NCBI GenBank assembly: GCA_032717465.1
Contig: CM064666.1
Coordinates: 5,372,028-5,436,027, forward strand
Length of the DNA stretch: 64,000 nt
DNA from: Coenobita brevimanus
Lineage: Eukaryota; Arthropoda; Malacostraca; Decapoda; Coenobitidae
Direction: 5' to 3'
Shown here: piece by piece, positions 11,466 through 23,503 of the stretch
How the letters are laid out: each line of letters begins with the position of its first letter
Numbering within the stretch: the stretch's first letter is position 1
Notes under the pieces: model-generated
The model's input: the letters and a program-made list of their open reading frames with translations, nothing else
What the model was told of the DNA's origin: nothing
The model's database searches: none
Translations under genes and position numbers: made by a program

Positions 11466-12301
11466 TGTGAAAAATATTTAATGTATACAAGTCGGTATCC
11501 CTGCCGGGGCACCGCTATGTAAGAAATTTCTGGTATTTCCTAATAACTCGTAGGTTGTTACTCGTCTATAAAGTTGTCCTTAAGTAATTCAAACAAGTCT
11601 CATAGAGTTAGGTGAAACGTAATTTAACCTTAACTCACCTACAATAACTATTTCTCTTCTATTCATAGCTAATCCCCCCTTGAATTGGCCAATTCTTAAA
11701 GGTTACTTAGCTAGTGAAGAGGGAGTGATCGATATCCGATGATGATGGGCTGCTTAGTGTAATTGCTTGAGCAATCAAGTGTCCTTTTGGTGCTTATGTA
11801 CAACAGTGCTAGCTTGAATATGACTAGGAACAGAGTGCTAAGTCCACAAGGTCTGGGAGCAGAGTGAGTGAATGCGGCAAGCCCCAACTCTTCATCGAAT
11901 TGTGGGTTGCCAACTGTTATTTAATTACAGTACTAAATACAGTTAGATTACATCATGATATGTACAGGGCGAATCTAACAAATCTATCTTAGTTTTACTT
12001 AAAGTTAGACCAAATATTCCCTTAAACTGTGTAAATATCTTAATTCCACATCTGCTTAACACGAGAATCTTTCCCTACTCGCCACATCATCTAACGCGCA
12101 GACGCAGTTTAGGTCAGTGGAAAATTCCATATAATTACATGTATTTACAATATATAGGTGTCCACGAGGGTTAAATGCAGTAGCATTTAATTTATTAATA
12201 AAAAGAATTAACAACAGTCTCAAGTTTTCTTCTGCCTTTAACCAGGGATAACTATGATAAAAGTAGAGAGCCAACTGCTCTGGGGGAAAATATTTCCTAC
12301 A
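11466..12301 (-). repeat. 5' LTR of the BEL/Pao element
   Basis: Homologous to 4210-5118 along its length, 836 bp. It begins TGTAGGAAATATTTTCC and ends TTTTTCACA on the minus strand. It should carry the promoter. I see no unambiguous TATA box that I can assign. Confidence 0.87.
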
Positions 12302-12605
12302 CCCCTAAAGCTCAAGAGGTTTACGAGTCGAGCCTTTCCCTGGTGCCCTTTTTTTTTCTTTTTTTTTTTGAGAAGTGGGCTGTTTTCAGCCAGTCACAGC
12401 TCCGTGACTACAGAACGTAGAACTATCAGTTAAAGATCAGAATGCTCATCAGTCCTTACTCTCTTCACTGCAAGTAGCCCCGTGTCTTTAGGTAGAGGTT
12501 GCATGAAGGTAGGAGGTGATGAATGTAGGTAATTTGGGAGGTTGTGGAAGGCTGTGTTCGTATGAGCTCATCAGTAGATGGTTATGGCTTGCAGGACACA
12601 AGCCT
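12302..12605. other. Poly-T run and unassigned flank
   Basis: Contains a T-rich run at about 12349-12370, and otherwise sequence between the BEL LTR and the piggyBac remnant. I found no clear piggyBac terminus here. Confidence 0.4.
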
Positions 12606-14675
12606 GGCTAGTCCAGAAGAGGTCTCTCAGACGAGGAGATTCAGGAGCTCTTGAAGGTCCCTTACACTGGGGAAAGTGACGTAGACGATGACGTGCAGGA
12701 TAAAGAGTACGTCCAGCCTGATGAGGAGAGTAGTAGTGATGAGGAAATTCCCTCACCACGAAAATCAAAGTATGTGGGGTATGCTAGGGCAACACGTGGA
12801 ACGAGGCCACCTGCACGTCGTGATGATGAGGAGGAGGGAGAGGAGGAGGGCGACACTTCAGCTAATGAGAGGTGGCTGGGGAAGCCTAGGATTTCCCTAC
12901 GTGTGGACGAAAGTGTGAGGAGGAAGAGGGTCCGATCTGAGAAAGTTCCATTGTTGGAGGAGAGTGAGTCATCTCGCCTGCACTCTCCCTTGCTCCCACG
13001 TGACCCAGCTCAGCCAAGCACCTCAGGACAAAGTTTTCCCGTGTTCCCCACACCCAGCACCTCACGTGAAAATGTTCCCCATTCCCCACACTTCCCCATG
13101 CTTCCTCACGGCCCAAGGACGACAGAGGCGATGATGATGAGAAGGAGGAAATGACATGGGAGTGGAAGGACGGGAGTGACTTTTTCCTACACATTCACCC
13201 GTTCACCCACGAGAACGTGGCCGGGTGTACTGTTCCTGAGCTCACCCCTAGCTCAAATAGGCTGCAAATTTTTAGAAACTACTTCCCAGTGGACTTTGTA
13301 TTGAAAATTGTTGCCCTTACCAAAGCCTTTGCAGTATTTGAGCGTAGGGGAATGACACAGACCCCACACAGCCGATTGTTTGAACCTGACATGATGCTCA
13401 GTGAAATGTACTTGTTCCTAGTGCTTGTTCTTTTGATGGATTAATGAAAAAAAATCAGCTTCCTTCCTATTGGACTGCAGATCCAGTAATAGCGACACCA
13501 TTTTTTGACAGAGTGATGGGGAGGAATATATTTCAATACATCCTGAGCCACCTACATTTTTTTTGACACCGTTGACCCAGCTAACGCTAACAACATGGAC
13601 AAGATGAGGAGGATACATCTAGTTTTGATCACCTGCAGGAGAAATTTCGTACCTCCTTCTCTCCATACCGAGACCTCGTCATAGACGAAGAGTCTCGTGC
13701 TATGGAGAGGTAATATCGCATTCTGACAGAATATCCCCAGCAAAAGACACAGTTTTGCTTCAAAATCTTCCCGATGTGAGACTGCAGGACTGGGTATGTG
13801 CAGGACATAGTTCTGTACACAAGTGTTCAGACGGACATCACAGAAGACAGACGCTTGGGACTGTCAGGAGCTGTGGTAAAGACGATGATCGAGGAATACC
13901 TTCATCGATGGCATGTACTGCACCTGGACATTTGGTACACAAGCCACATTCTCACCAGGTACCTTCACCTGCAGGAAACTGGTCTGTGCGACACCGTAAT
14001 AAGAACTGTTGGCACATAGTGAAGGTAGGGAGCAAGTTTCAGAAAAACGAGGTTGTTTTTACAGGATATATAATATCCTCGCCACAGCACGGCACCACAA
14101 AAGCGAAGTCAGCCTCCTCTCATCTGTTCATCGGCCCCTTGTACACCGCACACACAGTATAGATTACAAGGTAGAAGGGCGGCGCCACGTCTGGAAACCA
14201 GAACTTGTCTTGGCATACAATGTGAACATACAACAGGTGGATCAATTTGACGCAATGATTTCCAGCGCTGACTGTGCCAGGCCCACGATGAAGTGGTATA
14301 AGAAATTATTCTTCCACCTCCTCGACATCACCGTCCTCAACGCTCACTCTCTCTATGCACATACCACTGGCATCCGGGAGACCTTCGAGGGATATATTCG
14401 TGAGCTGGTACTGGAGATAGTGGGGGAATATGGGGAAGACAGAAGTGCTGCTCGTCACCGCCACACCTCTCTGCCTTACCGCTAGACACTTCCCCAGGAT
14501 CGTCCCTCCAAGTGTAACACGTCAGAATTCCTAGTGGAGGTGTCACGTGTGTGCAAACAGCACTGTAAGGGCACGTACTCAGTGGAAGGACTCAAGGTAT
14601 ATGTGTGCAGAGTGTGACGTAGGATTGTGTATATTCCCATGCTTTGAGGAGTACCACACTCTCGCTAACTATTGA
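12606..14675 (+). pseudogene. piggyBac transposase, decayed
   Basis: The N-terminus starts near 12606 with a piggyBac-typical acidic leader (LSDEEIQELL), displaced by a one-base shift, then a Ser/Glu/Pro-rich region to 13144. The DDE_Tnp_1_7 part follows in pieces (13151-13444, 13600-14160, 14009-14485). Visible motifs are VIDESLVLWRG with the first catalytic Asp, DIWYTS where DNYYT is expected, and VDQFD for the third Asp. A C-terminal Cys/His cluster ends EEYHTLANY at a TGA, 14673-14675. I count several frameshifts and stops (for example TAA at 13442). It is a relative of the intact copy at 21140-23503 but clearly a different lineage. Confidence 0.85.
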
Positions 14676-14707
14676 GTAACACACACTCTCGCTAACTATT
14701 GAGTAAC
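14654..14707 (+). repeat. 27 bp tandem duplication over the transposase stop codon
   Basis: The 27 bp segment containing CTCTCGCTAACTATTGAG occurs twice in direct succession. The second copy starts just after the stop codon of the piggyBac remnant. Confidence 0.8.
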
Positions 14708-15075
14708 AATAGTGTTGTTATCGCGAGCGACAAGAAGACGCTCAAAAAGTGTTTTAAGTACAGTAAAAGACGCTCAGAAAGTGTTATAAGTACCGCACAC
14801 AATGAAGGTATGCAGTAAATATTTTCCTGTAAGTGTAAGGACTGTACGTAGTGAAGTAAAGTTTTACATAAAAGTTCTCGTAAATGTACATTGATGTATT
14901 CAGAGTGAGAGGCTCTAAAATACTCGTATAATGTCTGTGTATACTGAAGGCATGTTGTAATTAATTTATAAGTGAAAGGGCTGTACATTGTGAAGTCAAG
15001 TTGTGCATATTTTCTCGTAACTGTAAGACAATGCATTCACAGTGAGAGAGATACGTATAATGTGACAGGTGTTGA
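14708..15075 (+). repeat. Imperfect ~136 bp tandem repeats 3' of the piggyBac remnant
   Basis: Segments starting at about 14831 (GTAAGTGTAAGGACTG) and 14967 (ATAAGTGAAAGGGCTG) share an ordered set of similar words over ~100 bases, each ending in a TTCACAGTGAGAG / TTCAGAGTGAGAG block. A shorter AAGACGCTC-GTGTT pair precedes them. Confidence 0.6.
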
Positions 15076-15700
15076 AGTAGTAAGTGATTTATTTGCGAAA
15101 AAAAAGACGCTTCGTTTATGAAATCCTATAAAAAAAAATGTGAGGGTGATGTGGACAGAAAAGTGTAGACAACATTCCTATACCTTCCCTGAGTCACTTG
15201 TTTATTTTTTTTATTTAGGTTCTTTATTTACCATTCAGTACAAGCCCCAACACTCTGGGGAACACCGTCCCTGAAGGCCAGGCAGGGAGGGGTGCATGAG
15301 GAAAACAAAATCGGTATCCTAGGGCACAGAAGGTACAGAAGGAATTATCATTACAAGCACAATAATGAACAATGATACATATATGATACAAAGTTGGCAC
15401 AGTAATTGTCATTACATGTTTAAATATGAGTGAAGTGGTACATAGATACACACGCGTTTGTAACACTGCTCGATGGAGAGCTATCCCCTCCTCCTGCCTT
15501 TCTTATAGTCCCACACTCACGCCCAACCCCCCCACTTTTCTCTCCGACCCCATAACCCCACCCGGTACCCTCCATACTCTCGCTCACAGCCAGCTAGGGG
15601 TTTCTGTACTTCACGCACCTCTCTGATAACGTGTAGTCCGAACAACTAATAAAGGAATAGTACAGTATATATCATAAACCAAGTTAGGAAAAGGTTTACT
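15076..15700. other. No gene seen
   Basis: AT-rich and C-rich mixed DNA. A minus-strand stretch near 15190-15260 has AATAAA-like words and could be the end of a retroposed sequence, but I cannot identify it. Confidence 0.35.
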
Positions 15701-16451
<751 letters not shown>

Positions 16452-17822
16452 TTAAGCTAACTCGCACGTCGACTGGAGGCGGTCAGCCAAATCAAGGACG
16501 TAGGTGTAGGTGGTCTTGACTTCAGGGTCGGGTTCTTCATCGTCCCATAACTCACGAAGGACTTGAAGTGGGCCCCGGACCGACCTCCCATACACCAGTT
16601 CAAAGGGTGAAAATTTCAATGAATGCTGTGGGGCTTCTCGATAAGTAAATAGAAGAGGACCAATGAACCGCGGCCATTCCTTTGGCTGTTCGGCGGTCAT
16701 GCGCCTCAACATCTTCTTGAGAGTTCCATTGAACCTCTCACACAACCCGTTACACATGGGATGATACGGCATAGTTCGTAAGCCTCGGATGGACAGCAAC
16801 CTGAACGCTTCGTTCATCATTGCTGAAGTGAACTGCGAACCCCGGTCGCTTAAGACCTCCTTAGGGATACCTACACGACAGAACACTTCAATTAATGCCT
16901 CAGCAACAGTGACGGCCTCTATATTCTTAAGGGCCATGGCTTCAGGCCACCGTGTGCTGAAATCAACAATAGTGAGGATATACTTTGATCCATCACTAGC
17001 CCTAGGGGAGATTGGCCCAACTATGTCAACTGCTACTCTCTCGAATTGTTCAGAGATTATAGGCATTGGCTTCAATGGCGCAGGACGGACACGTCCCCGG
17101 TCAGTGGTACGCTGACACCCATCACAGGAACGTACGAGCCTCGTTATTTCCCGTCCCATTCCTGGCCAGAAAAAGTCAGCATGGATGCGGTCAGAGGTCT
17201 TCTTTTGACCCATGTGACCTCCCATCGCTGAACAATGACCTAATTCAAACACTGCTCGGCGATACTTTGCAGGAACGACAAACTGCAGTCGAACCTCACC
17301 CTGGGGTGTCTGTGACTCACGGTACAGCCGTCCTCGCTTACGAAGGAACCTGGCTTGTCCTCCCCGTGAATACTTGATCACTTTACCCTCCAGCTTCTTG
17401 CGCACTGAGGCAAGTGTCGAGTCAGTCTGTTGCTCTTGGACAACATCTTGACTACGAATCAGATCTTGCGGCGTTGTGACAGTCAACGGAGTGACGCGAT
17501 TTGGAGCCTTGGCCATGGCTCGTGTTATCGCAGCAGCCGAAGTCTGAGTAGCAACATGTACGGCGCAACTATTTTTGACTCCGTGAATGTTTCCTATTAT
17601 TAGGTCAAATAGAGGTTCTGGCATGACAACTGCAAGTGTCGTACCAGTATAAAATGGAGATGCCACCTGGATACGTGCCTCAGGGAACAATCTCATTGAT
17701 CCATCAATAAGTCTAACTTGGATCTGTCGACCTGTATACTCATCAGGCCGAACTAAACTCTGCTTAACAGAGCAACCTGAGGAACCATTGTCCCTCAGAA
17801 CATTTACAGAAACACCTCCCAC
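16452..17822 (-). pseudogene. Gypsy protease-integrase ORF
   Basis: 456 codons. An aspartic-protease-like start has DNG at residues 11-13 where DTG or DSG is usual. A linker of ~100 residues follows, then the integrase zinc domain H196, H203, C233, C236. The catalytic core has D266, D326 and E362, so 35 residues lie between the second Asp and Glu. Protease passes into integrase with no RT. The frame is the same as gag, separated by a TGA at 17886-17888 plus ~20 codons. It ends at TAA 16452, within the helix where related integrases continue, so the C-terminus is lost. Protease Asn12 and the truncation argue for inactivity. Confidence 0.88.
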
Positions 17823-17885
17823 AGACCCTGGTTGAACAAGAAAGGCAGTGTTGCTGGTGGAAGGGTCTGAGGAGGTAGCAGCTAG

Positions 17886-19283
17886 TCATTCATGAGACTG
17901 CGGAACAACCGATGCAGCAAACGTGGCGCCCTGGGAACTAGGTGTCTGAGGAGAGTTCATGGTCGGAGGGGGACTTGTGAACTGTTGGGAAGTACCTGTA
18001 CTGGTAGAGATGGCACCACCGGGTACTTGTTGTGGAATGAAGGCTGCATTTGCCTCCTGCCTCCGATACACTAATTGACCTGACTGAGGGTTACGTGGCT
18101 TGTCCTTGTATTGCTGCTGCTGCTTGGGGTGCTGCTGCTGGTTGGGGTGCTTGTTGTACCGCTTCCAAGCAGGCTGCTGTGTATTTTGCCCCTGGTCCTT
18201 CTGCGGTTTGCTTGGACCTTGGCCATTACTCTGAGAATGGCCTTGGTGCTGGGATTCAGTCCGAGACGATTTCCCAGATTTATCAGGTTTTCTGTTCCAG
18301 GTGTTTTGCTTATGCGTTTGATACCCATATGCAGTAAAGAATGCGTCAGCCTTTTCTGCCATTTGGCTAGCATCTTTCACCTGGCAGATCTTAAGCTGTG
18401 CTATGAGCTCAGCAGGCCACGACCTCTCTAGCTGTGTACGTAACATAAGGTCAATTATCCCCTCACGCATGGAAAGAGTTTCATCTTTCTCCATCCACTC
18501 ATTTAAGTAAGCAGTGAGACGATCAATGAACTGAACAGCTGTCTCCTTGTCTTGGAGACGAGCTTGCACGAATTGAACTTTGGCGTCGTCTACTGTGAGA
18601 CCATACGCCTTAATGAGTGCATCTTTCATCATCTCATACGTGAGATTGTCTCCACGAATTCTGTGGAGAATATCGAGGGCAGGGCCCTCAAATAGGCTAA
18701 GAAACTGAAGCCGCTTAGCTGCCTCATCCAGTTGATACATGTCTGCCATGTCCTCAAAACGAGCTATGTACGGCTCGATTCGCTCGCTTTCCTTGTATGA
18801 AGGAAGCTTGATGCGTGGGGTCGCCAGGACATGTGCAGGGAGAACGCTCGTGGAGCTTTGACCAACTGCACCAGATGTATCTGAAGCCAAGGAATCTCGC
18901 TTGAGCTTCAGCATTTCATATTCGTGTTTTTCGCGTGCTTCTCGCTCGGCACGTTCGTGTTCTCGTTCTCTCTCTCGTTCCTCACGCTGTTCTCGCTCAT
19001 GTTCCAAGTCGAGTTCGCGCCGTTTTTGCTCGTGTTCGTGCTGTTGTCGCTCTTTTTCTAACTCGAGCTCGCGTTGTTTCTGCTCGTGTTTGCGCTGTTC
19101 TCGCTCGTGTTCGCGCTGTTCTCGCTCGTATTCGCGTTGTTCTTGCTCGTATTTGCGCTGAATTCTACGCTCTTCACGAGCATCTTTCTCACATTCTTGC
19201 TCGTAATTAAACCGTGAGAGAACGTGACTGTATTTTCTCTGGGTCTGTGAGACCCATATCTTTGGCTTCCTGTACATAAGCAC
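17886..19283 (-). CDS. Gypsy gag with charged coiled coil
   Basis: 465 codons. Residues ~25-135 are a highly charged, Glu/Arg/Gln-rich coiled coil (repeats of QREYEREQRE type). Residues ~150-310 are a retrotransposon gag (capsid) region containing IKLPSY and an ARFEDMADMY stretch. The C-terminal ~130 residues are rich in Gln, Pro, Ser and Asn, with no CCHC knuckle visible. The ORF ends in a TGA that is in frame with the protease, so gag-pol was probably one polyprotein separated by a readthrough codon or a nonsense mutation. The start follows the primer site and leader. Confidence 0.87.
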   Translation of the reverse strand: MLMYRKPKIWVSQTQRKYSHVLSRFNYEQECEKDAREERRIQRKYEQEQREYEREQREHEREQRKHEQKQRELELEKERQQHEHEQKRRELDLEHEREQREEREREREHERAEREAREKHEYEMLKLKRDSLASDTSGAVGQSSTSVLPAHVLATPRIKLPSYKESERIEPYIARFEDMADMYQLDEAAKRLQFLSLFEGPALDILHRIRGDNLTYEMMKDALIKAYGLTVDDAKVQFVQARLQDKETAVQFIDRLTAYLNEWMEKDETLSMREGIIDLMLRTQLERSWPAELIAQLKICQVKDASQMAEKADAFFTAYGYQTHKQNTWNRKPDKSGKSSRTESQHQGHSQSNGQGPSKPQKDQGQNTQQPAWKRYNKHPNQQQHPKQQQQYKDKPRNPQSGQLVYRRQEANAAFIPQQVPGGAISTSTGTSQQFTSPPPTMNSPQTPSSQGATFAASVVPQSHE

Positions 19284-19712
19284 TGGTTGCCATGATGCTA
19301 GTTCAATTTAAATAACTAGCGACTCAGTACTGACTGCTGCTTCGCAAGCGAATGCTAATAAACACAAGTAAAGAGTACAGACACAAGCTAGTGGTGACCA
19401 GTCTTATCTAGTTAACTGGCAAAGATTAAAGCAAAAATGCAAATAACTGAGAACTCAATAATTAACACAATGGGTACGGTGGCTACCCAGGAGCGAATAA
19501 AATCGTCTGGCGTTACCAAAAATAAAGTACTAAATAAAGTTAAATACTCTATGGATTAATAAAGCAAAAATTCACTTGCTAAATTAACGGTAAACACCAG
19601 TAAGCTTGTGCCTATAAACTTTAATTATAAATACCTAAATATGAACGAGTGAGTACTATCTCGTGAATAGCTTTAGAGCTAGGAGTTAATATCCTGGAAT
19701 GAGGTCGCCAAT
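19284..19712 (-). other. Gypsy leader and primer-binding site
   Basis: Untranslated leader of the gypsy element. The primer-binding site, TGGCGACCTCATTCC on the minus strand, lies at 19710 downward, two bases from the LTR end. TGGCGACC is a common start for gypsy primer sites. Confidence 0.75.
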
Positions 19713-20750
19713 TGTCAAGGGGTTTTTAAAATATCACGGGGTTTTTAAAATAAATGCTAAATATTATTCAGTTGATAATAATATTCAATAATATTGCAGA
19801 GCAGGGACAGTGATTGTCTTGCTAAATCAAGCAACGATTACTTTACGCTATCTTGCTTCGCACGATTCTCTAAGAACGAGAATTTATAAACTTTCTCGAC
19901 AGTACACAGCAGAGACTAATCACTCAATTGCTGTTTATTTGTACTGTAGCCTCTGGAGAAAGTTACTTCACCCCTGACAATAAATAACTAATACTAATAA
20001 CAGTATCAGGTTCTTGCTGGTGCTTAACTCATAGGTGGCACAACGGATTTTAAGCTTAATACAACAAGACTAGCCTAAGTACCAGTTATGAAAGGCAAAC
20101 GTTTATGCAAGCTAGGAGCTATATGCGAAATAGGCTTAATTATGGAGAAATGAAACAAGAGATTACATTACATTAAGCTCAAAAAAAAGAAGTGTTAAAT
20201 TTATTGATTACAAAAATAAATTTAACGTTACATTTCAAATCAAATTAATGAGATCGCACTCACTCACTCACACACGAGCTAAATTCTTACGCCTAGAAAA
20301 AAAAACACCTTAACTAAGCTCTTAAAACTAGGAAAATACAAAAAGAAATACTGGTCGATGAATGCTGTGTATCACCAAGGTGGGAGCACTGGATAACTTT
20401 GATTCTAGTGGAGCTTGGGTTGACCTCTCACTTCTGGAGCACAGGACCTCTCTCCGTCAGAGCAAACACTCGACTGCATAAGTCGTGGGAAAGAAAAGCG
20501 GAGCACTAGGCCGCATTTTTCTAACGGTCGAGGCAAGCAGGGGCGAACAATAAAGAAACAATAGTATCGCTCAGTAGAGCACTTAGTGACATGCATGAAA
20601 TCGGTCACTTTTGAAACAGTGACGAATGTTTTGAAAAGTATACCACCGAAGTGGAGAGAGAAACGGTTAACTGAGCGGTACACAGTGAGTTTTCCACTAA
20701 TAGTTCGTGTTTTTCACAAAAGGGAAATGTCGCGAATTTAATTCGTGACA
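19713..20750 (-). repeat. 5' LTR of the gypsy element
   Basis: 1038 bp. It starts TGTCACGAATT and ends CCCCTTGACA on the minus strand, giving a short TGTCA/TGACA inverted terminus. It is placed by the adjoining primer-binding site. No partner LTR exists in the window. Confidence 0.78.
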
Positions 20751-20756
20751 TAGTTA

Positions 20757-21130
20757 CTGGCATTATTTATTCAAGTGAGCGTCAGAATATCGCATGAAAA
20801 TACCCTCGCAATGAATATTTCGACCAACATAATACTCAAACTCTTACATACAAATTCTTCACATATATTACACACTTTCCCACTTGTTGACTTCTATTTT
20901 CATAATTACGGGCCTTATTCATTCCACTGAGCGTCAGGATATCGCATCTCTATACACACGCTAGGAATATTTTGACTTAGAATATATTTCAGCACTTACA
21001 ATAATTTGAACTTATACCCGTTTGCATTTCCCATAATAATAGCCTATTTACATATTTACGGGCCTTATTTATTGCACTGAGCTACAGAATATCGCATCAA
21101 AAAACCCTCAGTATTATTTACATATTTTTA
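20757..21130. repeat. Three imperfect ~150 bp tandem repeats 3' of the intact piggyBac ORF
   Basis: Units begin near 20761, 20909 and 21061. Each carries a CTTATTTATT-CACTGAGC block followed by an AATATCGCAT block. They lie directly downstream of the piggyBac stop and end at the gypsy LTR, which may have cut the element. Confidence 0.75.
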
Positions 21131-21139
21131 CCCTTATTT

Positions 21140-23503
21140 TCAATATCTAGTCAGGCTGTGGTAGTCAAAGAAACACGGGTAAGCGCACAGGGGAATCTGA
21201 CACTCTTTGCACTGCAAGGAGGTGCGTCTAAAAGTTCTTTTTTGCCGGTTAGTGTGGCTGTAAACATGGCACCTCCTCAGTGCTTTCCCCCTCTTGGCAG
21301 TGCTAGGCAGTGGCTCCAGGCGGTGTCGCTGAAGGTAGTCCTGGCACTGTAGGCGGTCTGGAGGTATCTGTGAGTGGCGCCTGGGTCCTGATGGCAGTAC
21401 CTGCCCAAAACGCTGAAGCAGCTGATAGACACAAGTCTTAGAAAACCGCCTGAGAGAGTAGTTAGCTGGCTTCCTGTTCTTGATCTTATACAGCATGAAG
21501 GCGTTCAGCATGCACATATCCAGCAAGTGCAATAACACCTTCCTGTACCTGTGACAGTTCCTCCTCAGGCAGTCAATCTCTCCGATCATCATATCGGACT
21601 TGTCCACCAGCTGCATATTGACGTTGTAGTCAATTACAGCATCAGGCTTCATCACAGGATCGCCAGTCCTTCTGTCGACCTTCCCTGTGGCTTGCATTTC
21701 CCCCTTGTGGACTGTGGTGAGCAGATTGACGATCCTCTTGTCGTGCCACCGTATTGACAGCATCTTGTCGGATTTCTTCAGGTGCACATCTCCCCGCTTT
21801 GATCTTTCAGCCTCGGGGAAGACAGGGTAGTGTGTCGTATTGCTCCTGACAGTGCCACAGGATCCAACGCCGTGCTCTGAAAGGTACTTGGTGAGTTTGG
21901 GAGCTGTATAATAATTGTCCGTATACAGGACATGATTCCCGCCAAAGTACTTTTCCAGAAGCACTTTCACCACAGAGCCAGAGAATCCAAGGGGGTCAGT
22001 GTTGTCCAAGTCCACATTGTTGGCGGTGTAGATAACGAAGTCTAGGATGAACCCCGTCTTGCAGTCGCACAGCATGAAAAACTTTATTCCAAAGCGATGG
22101 CGTTTGCTTGGAATATACTGCACGAACCGAAGACGGCCTCTGAACAAAACCAAGGACTCGTCGATCACTGCTTTCTTGAAGGGCCAAAGGAATGTCATAA
22201 ACTTGTCCTTGATCATGTTCAGGATTCCCCTCACTTTCCATAGGGGGTCAGTCCGGGAAGGCTCATCGTTGTTGGCAAAGTGAAGGTACGTCATGAGTTG
22301 CCTGAAACGATCCCGAGTCATGTACTTGTTGAAGATGGGTGTGGGGCAAAGATCGTCAGCACTCCAGTACTCCTCGAGCTTGTGCTTCCAGTTATGTGGC
22401 ATCAGAAGCATCAAGCTGATGAATACAAATAGTTCCCGGATCGTCACAGGAACCCATGCTGCCATCCGCGACGTGGATGGCGTTGCACCTTCACCTTGAC
22501 GAACTGCAGCACATTGTCCTTCGTACCTGTTCGTCTCGGTACAAATCTGCTCCATGACTTCGTTATCCAGGAAGGCCAACAGGTAGTCCAAGCATTCACC
22601 ACCCTCGGGGACAGGGAAGTCAGCCTGGATCCCACACCCAGTGGAATCAAAGGGCAGATCCTCTGGCACAAAATCAGAGCCCTCAGACCACACGAAGGCA
22701 TCCAGAGTGCCCTGCCTAGGCTGGGAGTGGGTGGGTGCAGCGGGGGGTGAGGCAGGCCATGTGGCAGTGGGTGAGGCAGGCGGTGAGGCAGTGAGTGAGG
22801 CAGGCCGTGTGGCAGTGGGTGAGCTAGGTCGTGCCTGTGTGGTGGTGGTGGTGGTGGGGAGAGTTGGAGAAGGTTCAAGGTCACTCGCAGTAGCCTGGGT
22901 GGTGAGTTGCCTAGTGCGGTAAACCTTACCACTAATTTTACCACTAGGAGACACTTTCCTACTCATGCCAGCATGAACACGGGGCCTATGGAAACCTCTA
23001 CGAAAACCAGACTGCCTACTTCCCTTCCGAGGTGGTGGAGACTCCGAAGACTCAGGAGAAAGCACAGCAGATGATGATGACGAGAGAATGGGGCTGGGGG
23101 TGCGAGGCGGTATGGCGGCAGCGTGACCTGGGGTTGGGGACAATGGCCGGCCTGAGGAGAACAATGGCTGGGAATCGGGGTCACCACTTCGCTTCCTCTT
23201 GGCCCCCTTACCATACGCCACTCCCTTCTGCACTGGAGCCTTGCCTGACGAGGTGCTAGGCACAGGAATTGTCTCTTCCTGCACCTCAGACTCAGCACTC
23301 GATAAAGTGTCTGATTCAGCAAGGCTCGATAACACCGCAACGTCACTACCGTAGTCCATAGAGGCTTTCAGTAATTCTAGACCTATAGCAGACTCACTCA
23401 GGCCCTTTGCACTCCCTAGTAAGGGTTTGGATGGGGTAGAGGTCACAAAGCCCTTTTTCGGAGGGCTGGAAGGCACTGACTCGGAAGAGCAAGAATTTGA
23501 CAT
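21140..23503 (-). CDS. piggyBac transposase, full-length open frame
   Basis: 787 codons from the ATG at 23503. Residues 1-265 are low-complexity, rich in Ser, Pro and Thr, with a basic patch (KGAKRKR near 99-105). The DDE_Tnp_1_7 domain spans ~300-680. The catalytic triad is D448 (VIDESLVLFRGR), D529 (YTDNYYT) and D634 (VDKSD). The C-terminal Cys/His cluster expected of piggyBac proteins includes C745, C765, C768, C773, C777 and H782. It would cut and paste the element at TTAA. No stop or shift is visible, in contrast to every other transposase here. The 5' terminus lies at 23921, while the 3' terminus is not seen and was probably removed by the gypsy insertion. Confidence 0.93.
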   Translation of the reverse strand: MSNSCSSESVPSSPPKKGFVTSTPSKPLLGSAKGLSESAIGLELLKASMDYGSDVAVLSSLAESDTLSSAESEVQEETIPVPSTSSGKAPVQKGVAYGKGAKRKRSGDPDSQPLFSSGRPLSPTPGHAAAIPPRTPSPILSSSSSAVLSPESSESPPPRKGSRQSGFRRGFHRPRVHAGMSRKVSPSGKISGKVYRTRQLTTQATASDLEPSPTLPTTTTTTQARPSSPTATRPASLTASPPASPTATWPASPPAAPTHSQPRQGTLDAFVWSEGSDFVPEDLPFDSTGCGIQADFPVPEGGECLDYLLAFLDNEVMEQICTETNRYEGQCAAVRQGEGATPSTSRMAAWVPVTIRELFVFISLMLLMPHNWKHKLEEYWSADDLCPTPIFNKYMTRDRFRQLMTYLHFANNDEPSRTDPLWKVRGILNMIKDKFMTFLWPFKKAVIDESLVLFRGRLRFVQYIPSKRHRFGIKFFMLCDCKTGFILDFVIYTANNVDLDNTDPLGFSGSVVKVLLEKYFGGNHVLYTDNYYTAPKLTKYLSEHGVGSCGTVRSNTTHYPVFPEAERSKRGDVHLKKSDKMLSIRWHDKRIVNLLTTVHKGEMQATGKVDRRTGDPVMKPDAVIDYNVNMQLVDKSDMMIGEIDCLRRNCHRYRKVLLHLLDMCMLNAFMLYKIKNRKPANYSLRRFSKTCVYQLLQRFGQVLPSGPRRHSQIPPDRLQCQDYLQRHRLEPLPSTAKRGKALRRCHVYSHTNRQKRTFRRTSLQCKECQIPLCAYPCFFDYHSLTRY

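Larger units (their letters stand above)
4210..12301 (-). mobile_element. BEL/Pao LTR retrotransposon, nearly full length, inactivated
   Basis: The order on the minus strand is 5' LTR (12301-11466), primer-binding region, SGNH-like ORF, gag with a DUF1759-type region, zinc-knuckle/protease/RT/RNase H (Pao type), integrase with a C-terminal DUF5641-like part, then 3' LTR. The protein content fixes the family as BEL/Pao. Breaks are four in-frame stops in gag, a shift at an A7 run, and one stop in pol. No short duplication flanks the two LTRs. Confidence 0.93.

Noticed and set aside
18901..19210. Ser/Cys/Arg-rich plus-strand frames
   Set aside because: They are the antisense of the Glu/Arg-rich coiled coil of the gypsy gag.
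22444..22944. Pro/His-rich frames overlapping the intact piggyBac
   Set aside because: They are shifted readings of the repetitive Pro/Ser/Thr leader of the transposase.
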